Shown: positions 10,737 through 26,818, counted from the first letter of the stretch. The stretch is 64,000 nt of DNA from Microbulbifer variabilis (GCF_023716485.1 NZ_CP092418.1:547501-611500), one strand, 5' to 3'. The notes: generated by a model from the letters alone, not told the origin. Numbers and translations: made by a program.

Positions 10737-11470
10737 TTCTCGAACTGGATATCGGTAATACCCGGGGCAAGTGGCGCCTGTTAGATGAATTACAGGTGAG
10801 CGCCAGGGGTAGCTTTATGACTGCTGATCTGCGCGATGGGCATTTGCCCGATGGGTGGGATCTGTTGGACCCGCGGAGAGTACGCGTGGTCAATGTGGCG
10901 GGACCGCAAGTTGCGGAGACGCTGATCGGGCATATTCAGGAGTTGTTTTCACTTGAGGTGGAGTTTTCGCAGGTTCTGCTGGAATGCGCTGGAGTAGCTT
11001 GTGGCTATGATAATCACCGCCTGCTCGGCACTGATCGCTGGCTGGCTATGCTGGCTGCCTATGATCGAGAGCGGCGGGCGGCCCTAATTGTCGACTGTGG
11101 CAGTGCGGTCACTCTGGATTTGGTCGACAATAGCGGGCGTCACTTGGGGGGCTACATTGTCCCTGGTGTCGGCCTTATGCAACGTTCTTTGTATCTGGAT
11201 ACTCATGCGGCTAAAAGTGCGCAGGATATTGCTCTAACTGAGTCCCTCGGTGCAGGCCGCAGTACCGATGAAGCCATAAACCGAGGCCTCCTGCTTATGG
11301 TACTTGGTGCCATCGATCGTGCACTGGAAGAGTTGCGTGGATACTGTGCTGAAGAACCGCTGTTGTGGTTGACAGGCGGCGATGCCCCAGTGCTGTCAGC
11401 TCTTTATCAGCGGGAGCACCATTTGGTTCCTGAGCTGGTAATGGATGGCTTGGCGTTAAGTAATCCTTGA
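10733..11470 (+). CDS. coaX: Type III pantothenate kinase
   Basis: First step of coenzyme A synthesis, phosphorylating pantothenate; the CoaX type is not feedback-inhibited by CoA. 245 residues, normal length. The ASKHA-fold phosphate-binding motif DIGNTRGKW is at residues 5-13, the substrate region GTDRWLAMLAA near 103, the catalytic DCGSAVTLDLV near 122 and GGYIVPG near 141. TTG start overlaps the birA stop (TTGA), so translation is coupled. No coaA-type kinase is visible in the window. Confidence 0.93.
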   Translation: MILELDIGNTRGKWRLLDELQVSARGSFMTADLRDGHLPDGWDLLDPRRVRVVNVAGPQVAETLIGHIQELFSLEVEFSQVLLECAGVACGYDNHRLLGTDRWLAMLAAYDRERRAALIVDCGSAVTLDLVDNSGRHLGGYIVPGVGLMQRSLYLDTHAAKSAQDIALTESLGAGRSTDEAINRGLLLMVLGAIDRALEELRGYCAEEPLLWLTGGDAPVLSALYQREHHLVPELVMDGLALSNP

Positions 11471-11485
11471 AATAAATAACACCCT

Positions 11486-12175
11486 ATGCGCTGGATAGCT
11501 TTTTTCTTAATACTGTTGAATTTCGGCGTCTTTGCTTGGTTTGTTGGTACTTCAACCTCTGATAAAGAGAGAATAAGGGTTGCCGATAAAAGGGCGGAGG
11601 TACAGGTCCAGAGTATTGCCCTGGTCAATGAAATATCTCCGCAGAAGCTGTCTCCTGTGCCGGTGGCTCCCATGTCGCCAGCAAAGGCAAGCTCTACTGA
11701 GCAGCTCTGCACTTTGCTTGGCCCATTTGCGGAGGAGTTATTTGGAGAGGCGATAGTACAGCGCTTAAAGTCCCTGCAGGTTTCTGCCGTATTGCGAGAT
11801 GTGGAGATGCAAGGGCAGATGCGTTACTGGGTTTTTCTGCCACCATTGAATTCCAGGCGAGAAGCCTACAACCGTTTACGAGAATTGCAGGCACAGGGAA
11901 TAGATAGTTATGTGATCCCCAAGGGTGCGTTGGCTGATGGTATTTCCTTTGGCATTTTCAGCGAGCGTTCGCGTGCTGAATCTCTGACAGGTGAGTTGAT
12001 TGAGAAAGGCATACGGGCTCAATTCCGCGAGGAGCCTCAGACCCACGCCGAACGCTGGATCGTATTGGCGCCAGGTGCCTCAGATAGTTTAGCCCCGGAT
12101 TTTTGGTTGCAGTTGCAGCAAGAGCATCCCGAGCTGGATCGTCGCCGTAATCTTTGTGCAGAAGTATCCGGTTGA
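11486..12175 (+). CDS. SPOR-domain protein, membrane-anchored
   Basis: 229 residues with one N-terminal membrane anchor (about residues 3-22) and a periplasmic remainder. The C-terminal part (about 120-200) has the SPOR-type pattern YWVFLPPLNSRREAYNRLRELQAQGIDSYVI, where a beta strand precedes a helix. SPOR domains bind denuded septal glycan, so a role at the division site is likely. It lies 15 bp after coaX; the same neighbour is present in Pseudomonas. No partner gene is adjacent. Specific function unknown. Confidence 0.8.
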   Translation: MRWIAFFLILLNFGVFAWFVGTSTSDKERIRVADKRAEVQVQSIALVNEISPQKLSPVPVAPMSPAKASSTEQLCTLLGPFAEELFGEAIVQRLKSLQVSAVLRDVEMQGQMRYWVFLPPLNSRREAYNRLRELQAQGIDSYVIPKGALADGISFGIFSERSRAESLTGELIEKGIRAQFREEPQTHAERWIVLAPGASDSLAPDFWLQLQQEHPELDRRRNLCAEVSG

Positions 12176-12285
12176 TGGGGTTGGGCTAGAGGTCTAGGTC
12201 CCCAGCCGTGAAACAAGGTTCACCGTATTTTTCTATACGTGGCAACAGGCGACATAAAAATTCTGATTTTTCTGCAAAAAGGGTG

Positions 12286-12314
12286 TTGCGTGTCGGGATA
12301 ACTTCCCATAGAAT
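12286..12314 (+). promoter_or_regulatory. Sigma70 promoter of the tRNA-tuf operon
   Basis: -35 TTGCGT at 12286-12291, 17-bp spacer, -10 TAGAAT at 12309-12314, followed by a GC-rich discriminator (CCCGCC) typical of stringently controlled stable-RNA promoters. It lies about 50 bp before the first tRNA. Confidence 0.65.
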
Positions 12315-12367
12315 CCCGCCTCCATTGACGAGGGTGACTATTCAACTTCGGCAATGGACGGGATAGG

Positions 12368-12443
12368 GCTGGCGTAGCTCAGTTGGTAGAGCAGCTGACT
12401 TGTAATCAGCCGGTCGGGGGTTCGACTCCTCTCGCCAGCTCCA
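12368..12443 (+). tRNA. thrU: tRNA-Thr (anticodon TGT)
   Basis: 76 nt with encoded CCA. Acceptor GCTGGCG pairs with CGCCAGC; the anticodon loop CTTGTAA gives TGT; the T-loop GTTCGACTC is canonical. First of four tRNAs in the order Thr-Tyr-Gly-Thr before tuf, as in the E. coli thrU-tyrU-glyT-thrT-tufB operon. Confidence 0.97.
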
Positions 12444-12510
12444 TTTTTATCCCGGCGCTGCTCGACATTAGATTTTTCAGCTAAGTCTGTGAAATTTAAA
12501 GAAAAAAATG

Positions 12511-12537
12511 TTGACAGTGCGGCGGAAGGTGTAGAAA
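12511..12537 (+). promoter_or_regulatory. Possible internal promoter before tRNA-Tyr
   Basis: A perfect -35 TTGACA at 12511-12516 and TAGAAA at 12532-12537, with a short 15-bp spacer. The -10 is weak and the spacing suboptimal, so this may be a secondary promoter for the later tRNAs and tuf. Confidence 0.35.
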
Positions 12538-12554
12538 ATGCACCCCGCATTGAG

Positions 12555-12638
12555 GCAGGGGTTCCCGAGTGGCCAAAGGGATCAGACTGTAAATCTGACG
12601 CGAAAGCTTCGGTGGTTCGAATCCACCCCCCTGCACCA
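12555..12638 (+). tRNA. tyrU: tRNA-Tyr (anticodon GTA)
   Basis: 84 nt with CCA. Acceptor GCAGGGG pairs with CCCCTGC; the anticodon loop CTGTAAA gives GTA; a long variable arm (about CGCGAAAGCTTCG) marks it as class II, as expected for bacterial tyrosine tRNA. Confidence 0.97.
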
Positions 12639-12698
12639 TTTTTTACACCGTAAGGTGTTGCCGGCAAGACAGGTAGTTTTGTCTGGAGGCTCCCGCAA

Positions 12699-12772
<74 letters not shown>

Positions 12773-12840
12773 ACTATGGGTTCGGCTGGAATGCTCTCCA
12801 AAATGGCAAGCCTTGTGGTTGCCTAGGAAGGCGTTGATTT

Positions 12841-12915
12841 GCTCATGTAGCTCAGGGGTAGAGCACACCCTTGGTAAGGGTGAGGTCGGCGGTTCAAATC
12901 CGCCCATGAGCTCCA
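12841..12915 (+). tRNA. thrT: tRNA-Thr (anticodon GGT)
   Basis: 75 nt with CCA. Acceptor GCTCATG pairs with CATGAGC; the anticodon loop TTGGTAA gives GGT. Last tRNA before tuf. Confidence 0.97.
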
Positions 12916-12926
12916 TTTTTCAATAG

Positions 12927-12956
12927 CCGCAAGAGTGAGAGCTCTTGCGGTTGTTT
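12927..12956 (+). terminator. Attenuator-like hairpin between tRNA-Thr and tuf
   Basis: A 9-bp perfect stem CCGCAAGAG / CTCTTGCGG is followed by TTGTTTGTG. The interrupted T-run suggests partial termination or an RNA processing/stability hairpin separating tRNA from tuf mRNA. Confidence 0.5.
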
Positions 12957-13045
12957 GTGTCCGGGGTCGGGCTTTTCCGGGTCGGATGCGCATGTTCTGT
13001 ACGTGGGTGGTGCCGTTAGCGGCTCATCTATATTAGGAGGCTGCA

Positions 13046-14239
<1,194 letters not shown>

Positions 14240-14340
14240 TCTTTGATCTTCGTGTCGCCAGGGTTCCCTGGTGGCGCAGTAGATAAGAGGGTGGTCTGTA
14301 GCCCTCTTTATCTTCGGGTGCTAAGGCATCCAAGCTGTAC

Positions 14341-14416
14341 AGGCCAGTAGTTCAATTGGTAGAGCACCGGTCTCCAAAACCGGGTGTTGGGGGTTCGAGT
14401 CCCTCCTGGCCTGCCA
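14341..14416 (+). tRNA. trpT: tRNA-Trp (anticodon CCA)
   Basis: 76 nt with CCA. Acceptor AGGCCAG pairs with CTGGCCT; the anticodon loop TCTCCAAAA gives CCA. It sits between tuf and secE, as in Pseudomonas. A hairpin at 14282-14312 (GATAAGAGGG / CCCTCTTTATC) lies between tuf and this tRNA and probably separates the two RNAs. Confidence 0.97.
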
Positions 14417-14532
14417 TTTTAAACACTCCACTTGAAATAAGTTTAGGGGTGTCGCAAGACCCTACTTGTCAGTGGGGCTTTTGTGTTTTTGAGCACTAAG
14501 GGCTTATCTGTAGTGCGCTAAGGGCTTCATAT

Positions 14533-14901
14533 ATGAATGCTAAAGCAGAAGCGAAAACCTTTCGTCTTGACGGCCTGAAATGGCTGCTAATAGTGCTGCT
14601 GGTTGGTGGTGCTGTAGCGGGCAATTCTTATTATGCCGAATTCCCCCTGATTTACCGCGTGCTGGCAGTGACTGCAATCTGCCTGGCTGCCCTGGTTGTC
14701 GCGGTGAATACTGCGAAGGGTAATGCACTCTGGCAACTGTTGCGCGAAGCGCAAACGGAAGTCAGGCGCGTGGTTTGGCCGACTCGTCAAGAGGCCACCC
14801 AGACGACTGTGATTGTGGTGGTTTTTGTGTTGATTATGGCGCTAATTCTCTGGGCGCTGGACTCCGCTTTAGGTTGGGCGGCATCCAAACTCATCGGCTA
14901 A
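14533..14901 (+). CDS. secE: Preprotein translocase subunit SecE
   Basis: Clamps the SecY channel in the inner membrane. 122 residues, the long three-helix type of Gammaproteobacteria: hydrophobic segments near residues 18-35, 42-60 and 92-112. The conserved cytoplasmic EAQTEVRRVVWPTRQE stretch lies just before the third segment. It is 10 bp before nusG, the usual secE-nusG pair. Confidence 0.95.
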   Translation: MNAKAEAKTFRLDGLKWLLIVLLVGGAVAGNSYYAEFPLIYRVLAVTAICLAALVVAVNTAKGNALWQLLREAQTEVRRVVWPTRQEATQTTVIVVVFVLIMALILWALDSALGWAASKLIG

Positions 14902-14911
14902 AGGTTGATAC

Positions 14912-15445
14912 ATGTCAAAGCATTGGTATGTGGTCCAGGCTTACTCGGGCTATGAGAAGCGTGTAGCTAGCTCTCTCAAGGAGCGAATTGAGCTGCACGA
15001 AATGGATCACCTGTTTGGTGAAGTGCTGGTTCCCACCGAAGAAGTGGTGGAGATGCGAGCAGGGCAAAAGCGCAAGAGTGAGCGCAAGTTCTTCCCCGGT
15101 TATGTCCTGGTGGAAATGGAACTGAATGACGATACTTGGCACTTGGTAAAAGAAACTCCTCGAGTGCTCGGTTTTATCGGAGGCAAGGCGGATAGGCCGG
15201 CCCCGATCACTGATCGCGAAGCGCAGGCTATCCTGAATCGAATCGACGATTCCGCCGATAAGCCCAAGCCCAAGACCCTATTTGAGCCAGGTGAAATGGT
15301 TCGGGTTATCGATGGTCCGTTTAACGATTTCAACGGTGTGGTCGAAGAGGTCAACTACGAGAAGAGTCGCTTGCGAGTGGCTGTGTTGATCTTTGGACGC
15401 TCCACCCCAGTTGAACTGGAGTTCAGTCAGGTAGAGAAAACCTGA
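14912..15445 (+). CDS. nusG: Transcription termination/antitermination factor NusG
   Basis: Binds RNA polymerase beta' and Rho or S10, coupling transcription to termination and translation. 177 residues, normal length. The NGN domain starts [18 protein letters not shown]; the KOW domain has [22 protein letters not shown] near residues 126-147. Second gene of secE-nusG; an attenuator-like hairpin follows before rplK. Confidence 0.97.
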   Translation: MSKHWYVVQAYSGYEKRVASSLKERIELHEMDHLFGEVLVPTEEVVEMRAGQKRKSERKFFPGYVLVEMELNDDTWHLVKETPRVLGFIGGKADRPAPITDREAQAILNRIDDSADKPKPKTLFEPGEMVRVIDGPFNDFNGVVEEVNYEKSRLRVAVLIFGRSTPVELEFSQVEKT

Positions 15446-15464
15446 TTCCAGTATAAATTTTTTG

Positions 15465-15496
15465 CCCTCTTTCGCCGCAAGGTGGAAGGGGGTTTT
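15465..15496 (+). terminator. Terminator/attenuator hairpin between nusG and rplK
   Basis: A 12-bp stem with several G-U pairs, 15465-15476 with 15481-15492, closed by a GCAA tetraloop and followed by TTTT. It separates secE-nusG from the rplKA mRNA at least partially. Confidence 0.6.
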
Positions 15497-15603
15497 CGCG
15501 TCCCCGGAAAATAGATTTTATTGGTCGGGGCGGGGAGCCAGTTGCAGTAACCATTAACGGTTAGGTGTAGCGGGCGTTACCACCCATCTAGAGGAGAGCT
15601 GTA

Positions 15604-16035
15604 ATGGCTAAGAAAGTAGAAGCTTATATCAAGCTGCAAGTTAAGGCCGGTCAGGCCAACCCAAGTCCGCCCGTTGGTCCTGCACTGGGTCAGCACGGCG
15701 TGAACATCATGGAATTCTGTAAGGCGTTCAACGCCCAGACTCAAGGCCTTGAGCCGGGTCTGCCGGTGCCGGTTGTGATCTCTGTATACAGCGATCGTTC
15801 CTTCACCTTCATCATGAAGTCCCCGCCCGCCGCAGTACTGCTGCGCAAGGCCGCCAAGATCAAGAGTGGTTCCGGTCGCCCGAATACCGACAAGGTCGGT
15901 AAGGTTACCCGCGCTCAGATCGAAGAGATCGTAGAAATGAAAAAGGCTGACCTGACTGCATCCGATATGGACGCGGCCGTGCGCACAATCGCCGGTTCCG
16001 CACGCAGTGCCGGTATCGAAGTGGAGGGTCTCTAA
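15604..16035 (+). CDS. rplK: 50S ribosomal protein L11
   Basis: Binds the GTPase-associated region of 23S rRNA and is needed for RelA activation. 143 residues. N-terminal [30 protein letters not shown] is characteristic. ATG at 15604 follows GAGGAGAGCTGTA. No gap to rplA. In E. coli the operon is controlled by L1 binding to the leader; the 158-bp leader here was not resolved. Confidence 0.98.
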   Translation: MAKKVEAYIKLQVKAGQANPSPPVGPALGQHGVNIMEFCKAFNAQTQGLEPGLPVPVVISVYSDRSFTFIMKSPPAAVLLRKAAKIKSGSGRPNTDKVGKVTRAQIEEIVEMKKADLTASDMDAAVRTIAGSARSAGIEVEGL

Positions 16036-16731
16036 GTGGCTAAATTGAGCAAGCGTCAGCGCGTAATCGCTGAGAAAGTTGAAGCTGGTAAAGCATACGG
16101 CATCGAAGAAGCCGTAGCTCTGCTGAAAGAGCTGTCCAACGTTAAGTTTGCAGAGACTGTAGACGCTTCTGTAAACCTGGGTATCGATCCGCGTAAATCC
16201 GACCAGGCTGTTCGCGGTGCGACCACTCTGCCGCACGGTACTGGTAAAGAAGTTCGCGTAGCTGTTTTCACCCAGGGTGCAAACGCTGATGCCGCTAAAG
16301 AAGCGGGCGCTGACCTGATCGGTATGGACGAGCTGGCTGCCGACGTTAAAGCGGGCAAGATGGACTTCGACGTAGTAATCGCTTCTCCCGATGCGATGCG
16401 CGTTGTAGGTCAGCTGGGTCAAATCCTCGGCCCGCGCGGCCTGATGCCGAACCCGAAGACTGGCACTGTAACTCCAGACGTTGCTACCGCAGTTAAAAAT
16501 GCCAAAGCTGGTCAGGTGCGTTTCCGCGCTGACAAAGGCGGCATCATCCACGGTGGTATCGGCAAAGTTGCTTTCGATGCGAACTTGCTGAAAGAGAACT
16601 TGGAAGCTCTGGTAGCAGACCTGAAGAAGGCCAAGCCGGCTTCTGCAAAAGGTGTGTACCTGAAGAAGATCACCCTGAGCACCACTATGGGCCCAGGTCT
16701 GGTTATCGACCAGTCTTCCCTGAACATCTAA
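16036..16731 (+). CDS. rplA: 50S ribosomal protein L1
   Basis: Forms the L1 stalk and is the likely autogenous repressor of rplKA. 231 residues, normal. Conserved [14 protein letters not shown] near residues 69-82 and [15 protein letters not shown] near 136-150 are visible. GTG start directly follows the rplK stop, with GGAGGG inside the rplK 3' end, so translation is coupled. Confidence 0.98.
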   Translation: MAKLSKRQRVIAEKVEAGKAYGIEEAVALLKELSNVKFAETVDASVNLGIDPRKSDQAVRGATTLPHGTGKEVRVAVFTQGANADAAKEAGADLIGMDELAADVKAGKMDFDVVIASPDAMRVVGQLGQILGPRGLMPNPKTGTVTPDVATAVKNAKAGQVRFRADKGGIIHGGIGKVAFDANLLKENLEALVADLKKAKPASAKGVYLKKITLSTTMGPGLVIDQSSLNI

Positions 16732-17010
16732 TTGAAGCTGTGCGCTGACACTGTTGGCGCATAGTAAATCGAACTTTGGGGTCCACTTGATGCTTAGGCA
16801 GAAATGTGGGCCGTCAAAGACCGTAGGTGCCAGATGCGTTGAGGTTTAACGTGTCTGGCTTAATCCAAATCTCGGCCAGGTTGGCCGTTGAGAGGTTTGA
16901 GCCTACGCAGACGGTGTCGCCCAAACCAGTATTTTTACTGGATTTGAGCTTTATGCACCGGAACGGATCGGGCTTTGAGCCCGGTTTTTTTCAAATCCAG
17001 GAGTGACACT
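16732..17010 (+). promoter_or_regulatory. rplJL mRNA leader, probable L10-binding autoregulatory RNA
   Basis: 279 bp of non-coding, structured sequence between rplA and rplJ. CCGTAGG near 16820 can pair with CCTACG near 16911, enclosing smaller hairpins, and the segment ends just before the rplJ ribosome binding site. The position is that of the L10(L12)4-binding leader in Gammaproteobacteria. The fine structure is inferred, not folded by program. Confidence 0.5.
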
Positions 17011-17505
17011 ATGGCTATTGGACTCGAAGACAAGAAAGCGATTGTCGCAGATGTCCAGCAAGCTGCTGAGGGTGCTCTGTCTGCGGTAGTTGCGGATTCC
17101 CGCGGCGTTACCGTAAATGACATGACTGCCCTGCGCAAAGAGGCTCGCGAGAACGGCGTTTGGTTAAAAGTCGTCCGCAATACTCTGGCGCGTCGCGCTC
17201 TGGCAGGAACCGATTACGAATGTCTGACTGACAAATTCGTAGGTCCTAGCATCATTGCATTCTCTAACGAACACCCAGGTGCCGGCGCGCGCATCCTGAG
17301 CCAGTTCGCCAAGGGCAATGACAAGCTGGAACTGAAAGGTGCTGCCTTCGAAGGCGCGATCACCGACGTCGCATTGTTGGCAAGCCTGCCGACTTACGAC
17401 GAGGCGATCGCCAAGCTGATGAGCGTGTTGAAAGAAGCATCTGCTGGCAAGCTGGTCCGCACTATTGCGGCCGTTCGCGACCAAAAAGAGCAGGAAGCTG
17501 CGTAA
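17011..17505 (+). CDS. rplJ: 50S ribosomal protein L10
   Basis: Base of the L7/L12 stalk. 164 residues starting [22 protein letters not shown]. The frame is open further upstream (to 16975), but the ATG at 17011 has CAGGAG nine bases before it and gives the family N terminus, so the extension is rejected. The C-terminal helix that carries L7/L12 dimers is rich in lysine and alanine, as usual. Confidence 0.97.
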   Translation: MAIGLEDKKAIVADVQQAAEGALSAVVADSRGVTVNDMTALRKEARENGVWLKVVRNTLARRALAGTDYECLTDKFVGPSIIAFSNEHPGAGARILSQFAKGNDKLELKGAAFEGAITDVALLASLPTYDEAIAKLMSVLKEASAGKLVRTIAAVRDQKEQEAA

Positions 17506-17583
17506 TTGAATTCGCTTTAGCGAATCGCGGTTTCAAAACGAAATACGAGCAGCTACTGCTCAAACCAATTCAGGTAATGACTC

Positions 17584-17952
17584 ATGTCTCTGACTAAAGA
17601 AGATATCATCAACGCTGTTGCCGAAATGTCTGTTAAAGACGTTGTTGAGCTGATCGAAGCAATGGAAGAGAAGTTCGGTGTAACTGCTGCAGCAGCAGTT
17701 GTAGCCGGCCCGGCTGGTGGCGAAGCTGCCGCTGAAGAGAAAGACTCTTTCGACGTAGTTCTGACTTCTGCAGGCGACAAGAAAGTGAACGTGATCAAGG
17801 TTGTTCGCGGCATCACCGGCCTGGGCTTGAAAGAAGCCAAGGCATTGGTTGACGGCGCTCCAAGCCCGCTGAAAGAAGGCGCAACCAAAGACGAAGCTGA
17901 AGCCGCTAAGAAAGAGCTGGAAGAAGCTGGCGCAACTGTAGAACTGAAGTAA
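17584..17952 (+). CDS. rplL: 50S ribosomal protein L7/L12
   Basis: Multimeric stalk protein that recruits translation GTPases. 122 residues. N-terminal dimerisation helices ([32 protein letters not shown]) are followed by an Ala/Gly-rich hinge (residues about 37-52) and the C-terminal domain with [24 protein letters not shown]. Strong codon bias. Confidence 0.98.
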   Translation: MSLTKEDIINAVAEMSVKDVVELIEAMEEKFGVTAAAAVVAGPAGGEAAAEEKDSFDVVLTSAGDKKVNVIKVVRGITGLGLKEAKALVDGAPSPLKEGATKDEAEAAKKELEEAGATVELK

Positions 17953-17968
17953 TTCGGTTGTTGCGATT

Positions 17969-18036
17969 CCCGCTATTGGTCGCCTAAAACGACACATAGC
18001 GGTAAGGCTGGTGGACTTTTGTCCGCCGGCCTTTTT
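17969..18036 (+). terminator. rplL-rpoB attenuator region
   Basis: Two hairpins. The first, CCGCTAT near 17970 with ATAGCGG near 17996, could be a processing site. The second, 18006-18030 (GGCTGGTGGAC with GTCCGCCGGCC), is followed by TTTTT. The E. coli rplL-rpoB spacer has a partial terminator and an RNase III site in the same place, which lowers rpoBC expression relative to rplJL. Confidence 0.7.
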
Positions 18037-18246
18037 GCCGTTTGCGGTACTGAGGTTTTAGCGGTGCCGGCGGTATAAAACCGTGGCAAACCTCATTTAA
18101 CCATAGCGCAGTTGCGCTGCCCGAAAGCAAGCGGAGAGGTTTCTGAACAGCACAGGCAATCTGTGTTGTTCAGAGGCTTCTCGCCCGGAGGGGCTCCCGA
18201 ATGGAGTCCCACGAAGTCTTGTCACTGATCAAGCTGGGGAATTTGA

Positions 18247-22320
<4,074 letters not shown>

Positions 22321-22451
22321 GACCGATTGGTGCAAAAGCCTGTTCGCAGGTGAATTGAGACAAGCGCCGGCACCCTGGAAGCAGTGGGGTTGCCGGCCCG
22401 CCCGGCCCGGCGTAACGGCCGGGTTGACTACCCCCTAGTGGAGGAAAGGCC

Positions 22452-25400
22452 TTGAAAGATTTATTAAATCTGGTGAAGTCCCAGGAGCACCTGGAAGAGT
22501 TTGATGCGATTCGTATCGGTCTGGCCTCGCCGGACATGATCCGCTCCTGGTCCTACGGCGAAGTGAAGAAGCCGGAGACCATCAACTACCGTACCTTCAA
22601 GCCTGAGCGTGAAGGCTTGTTCTGCGCCAAGATCTTCGGCCCGGTTAAAGACTACGAGTGCTTGTGCGGTAAGTACAAGCGCATGAAGCACCGCGGTATT
22701 ATCTGTGAGAAGTGCGGCGTTGAGGTCACCAAAGCCAAGGTGCGCCGTGAGCGTATGGGCCACATTGAACTGGCCAGCCCGGTTGCGCATATCTGGTTCC
22801 TGAAATCCCTGCCATCCCGTATCGGCCTGTTGCTGGATATGACCCTGCGCGATATTGAGCGCGTGCTGTACTTCGAATCCTACGTGGTAACCGAGCCCGG
22901 CATGACCACCCTGGAGCGCGGCCAGCTACTGAACGATGAGCAGTACTTTGAGGCGATGGAAGAGTTCGCCGATGAGTTTGAAGCGAAAATGGGTGCCGAG
23001 GCTATCCAGGAATTGATGGCAGATATTGAACTGCCGGTTGAGATCCAGCGCCTGCGGGAAGAGATCCCGGCGACCAATTCCGAAACCAAGATCAAGAAAC
23101 TGTCCAAGCGCCTGAAGCTGCTGGAAGCCTTCTACAAATCCGGTAACAACCCGGAGTGGATGGTAATGAAGGCTTTGCCGGTTCTGCCACCGGATCTGCG
23201 TCCGCTGGTGCCGCTGGATGGTGGCCGCTTTGCGACCTCCGATCTAAACGACCTCTACCGTCGTGTGATCAACCGTAACAACCGCCTGAAGCGTCTGCTC
23301 GAGTTGAATGCGCCGGACATTATCGTGCGTAACGAAAAGCGCATGCTGCAGGAATCTGTCGATGCACTGTTGGATAACGGCCGTCGCGGCCGCGCTATCA
23401 CCGGCTCCAACAAGCGCCCGCTGAAGTCCCTGGCTGACATGATTAAAGGTAAGCAGGGTCGCTTCCGTCAGAACCTGCTGGGTAAGCGTGTGGACTACTC
23501 CGGTCGTTCCGTGATCGTGGTTGGCCCGACCCTACGCCTGCACCAGTGTGGTCTGCCCAAAAAAATGGCTCTGGAGCTGTTCAAACCGTTTATTTTCGGC
23601 AAGCTCGAAACTCGCGGTCTGGCCACTACCATCAAAGCCGCCAAGAAAATGGTGGAGCGCGAAGAGGCCATCGTTTGGGATATCCTCGACGAGGTGATCC
23701 GCGAGCACCCGGTACTACTCAACCGAGCACCGACCCTGCACCGTCTGGGTATTCAGGCGTTCGAGCCGGTACTGATTGAAGGTAAGGCGATCCAGCTACA
23801 TCCGCTGGTTTGTGCTGCCTATAACGCCGACTTCGACGGCGACCAGATGGCGGTACACGTACCTTTGACCATCGAAGCGCAGCTTGAATCCCGCGCGCTG
23901 ATGATGTCCACCAACAACATCCTGTCGCCCGCCAATGGTGAGCCGATCATCGTACCGTCCCAGGACGTGGTACTGGGCCTGTACTGGATGACCCGAGAGC
24001 GCGTCAACGATAAAGGCGAGGGCATGTCCTTCTCCGATATCAAAGAGGTGAGCCGTGCCTTTTATGCCAAGCAGGTTGGCTTACAGGCGAAGGTTAAAGT
24101 GCGTATCCGCGAAAATATCGTGGGTGAAGATGGTGAGAAACACGAAACCATCTCTGTACAGGACACCACTGTAGGCCGCGCGCTGCTGTGGAATATTGTC
24201 CCGGAAGGCCTGCCCTTCGAGCTGGTTAACCAGCCGATGAAGAAGAAGTCTATTTCCCGTGTACTGAACGAGTGCTACCGCAAGGTGGGCCTGAAGGCGA
24301 CGGTTATCTTCGCCGACCAGCTGATGTACACCGGTTTTGATTTCTCTACCAAGTCCGGTTCCTCCATTGGTGTGAACGACTTCGAAATCCCGGCGGAGAA
24401 AGCTCAGTTGATCGAATCCGCGGAAGCGGAAGTGAAGGAAATTGAAAGCCAGTTTGCCTCCGGTCTGGTAACCCAGGGTGAAAAATACAACAAGGTCATC
24501 GATGTTTGGTCCCGTACCAACGATAAGGTGACCCAGGCGATGATGGCGGGGATTAAGAAAGAGAGGGTGACTGACCGAGAGGGCAAAGAGACCCAGCAGG
24601 ACTCTTTCAACTCTGTTTTCATGTATGCAGACTCCGGTGCACGGGGCTCCGAAGCACAGATTCGTCAGCTCGCTGGTATGCGTGGTCTGATGGCCCGTCC
24701 AGACGGCTCCATTATCGAGAACGCCATTACCGCAAACTTCCGTGAAGGTCTGACCGTACAGCAGTACTTCATCTCGACCCACGGTGCTCGTAAAGGTCTG
24801 GCGGATACCGCACTGAAAACCGCGAACTCTGGTTATCTGACCCGTCGCTTGGTGGACGTTGCTCAGGACGTGGTAATTACCGAACTGGATTGTGGCACTG
24901 ACGACGGCCTGACCATGGCGCCGGTGATCGAGGGCGGTGACGTTATCGAATCTCTCGGTGACCGTATCCTCGGTCGTGTTGTGGCTCGCGATGTATTGAA
25001 GCCCGGCAGCGATGAAATCGCCGTTTCCGCCGGCACCATGATCGACGAGAAGTGGGTAGAGCGCATCGAAGCCATGGGTATCGATGAGGTTCTGGTTCGC
25101 TCCCCGATCACCTGTACTACTGCACACGGTATCTGTGCCCAGTGTTACGGCCGTGACCTGGCCCGAGGCCACCGCGCCAACCCGGGTGAATCTGTGGGCG
25201 TTGTTGCCGCACAGTCCATCGGTGAGCCGGGTACCCAGCTGACCATGCGTACCTTCCACATCGGTGGTGCTGCGAGCCGCGCCTCTGCTGCAGACAGCAT
25301 TCAAGTGAAGCTGGGCGGTACCGTCCGTCTGCACAATGTGAAGACCGTTAAGACTGAAGCTGGCAACCTGGTAGCGGTTTCCCGCTCCGGTGAATTGGCG

Positions 25401-26681
25401 ATTGCCGATAGCGCTGGGCGCGAGCGCGAGCGCTACAAGCTGCCTTACGGTGCTGTAATCAGTGTCTATGAGGGTGCTGAGGTTGATGGTGGCCAGATTG
25501 TGGCCAAGTGGGATCCGCACACCCACCCGATCATCACCGAAGTTGCCGGTTGGGTGAAACTGTCCGGTATGGAAGAGGGTCTCTCCATCCGCAAGCAGAC
25601 CGATGAAATTACCGGTCTGTCCTCGATCGAAATTATCGATCCAGCCGAGCGTCCGGCGGCAGGTAAAGACCTGCGTCCGGCGGTAACTCTGTTGGATGAG
25701 AATGGCGAAGAACTGACTCTGGCCAACAGTAATGCGCCTGCGCACTACGCATTGCCGGCGCGTGCGATTCTCAGCCTGAAGAATGGTGACAAGGTGAACG
25801 TGGGTGACGTAATCGCACGTATCCCGCAGGAATCTGGCGGTACCAAGGACATCACCGGTGGTCTGCCCCGCGTTGCCGACCTGTTCGAAGCGCGTAAGCC
25901 GAAAGAGCCGTCCATCCTGGCGGAAATCTCCGGTACCGTTTCCTTCGGTAAAGAGACCAAAGGCAAGGTGCGTCTGCAGATCACCCCGCGCGACGGCAAG
26001 CCACTGGCCAACGGTAAGGACCACTACGAGGTTCTGATTCCGAAGCACCGCCAGCTGACTGTGTTCGAAGGTGAAACTGTAGAGAAGGGCGAGGTTATCT
26101 CCGATGGCCCGTCCAACCCGCACGATATTCTGCGTCTGAAAGGCGTTGAAGAACTGGCGCGCTACATCACTAACGAGATCCAGGAAGTTTACCGTCTCCA
26201 GGGTGTAGGTATTAACGATAAGCACATCGAGACTATCGTGCGCCAGATGCTGCGCAAGGTGGAAATCCTGGAGATGGGCGATTCCAGCTTAATTAAGGGC
26301 GACCAGGTGGAATACCAGCGCGTGATCGAAGAGAACGAGCAGTTGCGCGCCGAAGGCAAACAGCCCGCTCAGTTCGAGCGCCTGTTGCTGGGTATTACCA
26401 AAGCGTCTCTGGCCACTGAGTCCTTCCTGTCTGCGGCTTCGTTCCAGGAGACTACCCGCGTTCTGACCGAGGCGGCGGTAACCGGTAAAGAAGATAGCCT
26501 GCGCGGTTTGAAAGAGAACGTGGTTGTGGGCCGCTTGATTCCGGCCGGTACCGGTCTGGCCTACCACGCAGAACGCAAGCGCAAGCGCAACCTGCAGCTG
26601 GAAGAAACCTTCGGCGAAGGTCCTTCTGCAGCAGAGGTAGAAGCGGCACTGACCGAGGCCCTCAAGTCCTCTGGCGAATAA
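22452..26681 (+). CDS. rpoC: DNA-directed RNA polymerase subunit beta'
   Basis: 1,409 residues (E. coli 1,407). N-terminal zinc site [20 protein letters not shown] near residues 70-90, the metal-binding catalytic loop NADFDGDQ at about 458-465, and the second zinc site with [13 protein letters not shown] near 888-900. TTG start at 22452 is unusual but secure: it gives the family N terminus [13 protein letters not shown] and has GGAGGAAAGG just before it (E. coli uses GTG here). A hairpin at 26690-26713 follows the stop but lacks a T-run. Confidence 0.99.
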   Translation: MKDLLNLVKSQEHLEEFDAIRIGLASPDMIRSWSYGEVKKPETINYRTFKPEREGLFCAKIFGPVKDYECLCGKYKRMKHRGIICEKCGVEVTKAKVRRERMGHIELASPVAHIWFLKSLPSRIGLLLDMTLRDIERVLYFESYVVTEPGMTTLERGQLLNDEQYFEAMEEFADEFEAKMGAEAIQELMADIELPVEIQRLREEIPATNSETKIKKLSKRLKLLEAFYKSGNNPEWMVMKALPVLPPDLRPLVPLDGGRFATSDLNDLYRRVINRNNRLKRLLELNAPDIIVRNEKRMLQESVDALLDNGRRGRAITGSNKRPLKSLADMIKGKQGRFRQNLLGKRVDYSGRSVIVVGPTLRLHQCGLPKKMALELFKPFIFGKLETRGLATTIKAAKKMVEREEAIVWDILDEVIREHPVLLNRAPTLHRLGIQAFEPVLIEGKAIQLHPLVCAAYNADFDGDQMAVHVPLTIEAQLESRALMMSTNNILSPANGEPIIVPSQDVVLGLYWMTRERVNDKGEGMSFSDIKEVSRAFYAKQVGLQAKVKVRIRENIVGEDGEKHETISVQDTTVGRALLWNIVPEGLPFELVNQPMKKKSISRVLNECYRKVGLKATVIFADQLMYTGFDFSTKSGSSIGVNDFEIPAEKAQLIESAEAEVKEIESQFASGLVTQGEKYNKVIDVWSRTNDKVTQAMMAGIKKERVTDREGKETQQDSFNSVFMYADSGARGSEAQIRQLAGMRGLMARPDGSIIENAITANFREGLTVQQYFISTHGARKGLADTALKTANSGYLTRRLVDVAQDVVITELDCGTDDGLTMAPVIEGGDVIESLGDRILGRVVARDVLKPGSDEIAVSAGTMIDEKWVERIEAMGIDEVLVRSPITCTTAHGICAQCYGRDLARGHRANPGESVGVVAAQSIGEPGTQLTMRTFHIGGAASRASAADSIQVKLGGTVRLHNVKTVKTEAGNLVAVSRSGELAIADSAGRERERYKLPYGAVISVYEGAEVDGGQIVAKWDPHTHPIITEVAGWVKLSGMEEGLSIRKQTDEITGLSSIEIIDPAERPAAGKDLRPAVTLLDENGEELTLANSNAPAHYALPARAILSLKNGDKVNVGDVIARIPQESGGTKDITGGLPRVADLFEARKPKEPSILAEISGTVSFGKETKGKVRLQITPRDGKPLANGKDHYEVLIPKHRQLTVFEGETVEKGEVISDGPSNPHDILRLKGVEELARYITNEIQEVYRLQGVGINDKHIETIVRQMLRKVEILEMGDSSLIKGDQVEYQRVIEENEQLRAEGKQPAQFERLLLGITKASLATESFLSAASFQETTRVLTEAAVTGKEDSLRGLKENVVVGRLIPAGTGLAYHAERKRKRNLQLEETFGEGPSAAEVEAALTEALKSSGE

Positions 26682-26789
26682 GGCGTATTCCACTCCATCC
26701 GATGATGGAGTGGGGTAGGTCGGGGCACTTCGGTGCTCGATCTGATATTGGCGACTGTCTGTGATGTAAGCACTTACTTCTGTCGCCGA

Positions 26790-26818
26790 TTGACTAGGCG
26801 GGTTGTCGCTTATAGAAT
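26790..26818 (+). promoter_or_regulatory. Sigma70 promoter of the str operon
   Basis: -35 TTGACT at 26790-26795, 17-bp spacer, -10 TAGAAT at 26813-26818, then the GC-rich discriminator GCGGCCCCC. It lies about 110 bp before rpsL. Confidence 0.8.

Noticed and set aside
15577..16551. 324-codon minus-strand frame across rplK-rplA
   Set aside because: Codon-bias shadow; the plus-strand ribosomal genes are unambiguous.
24081..26225. 714-codon open frame on the minus strand inside rpoC
   Set aside because: Shadow of a strongly codon-biased gene; composition is not protein-like (Thr/Gln/His/Phe-rich) and rpoC is certain.
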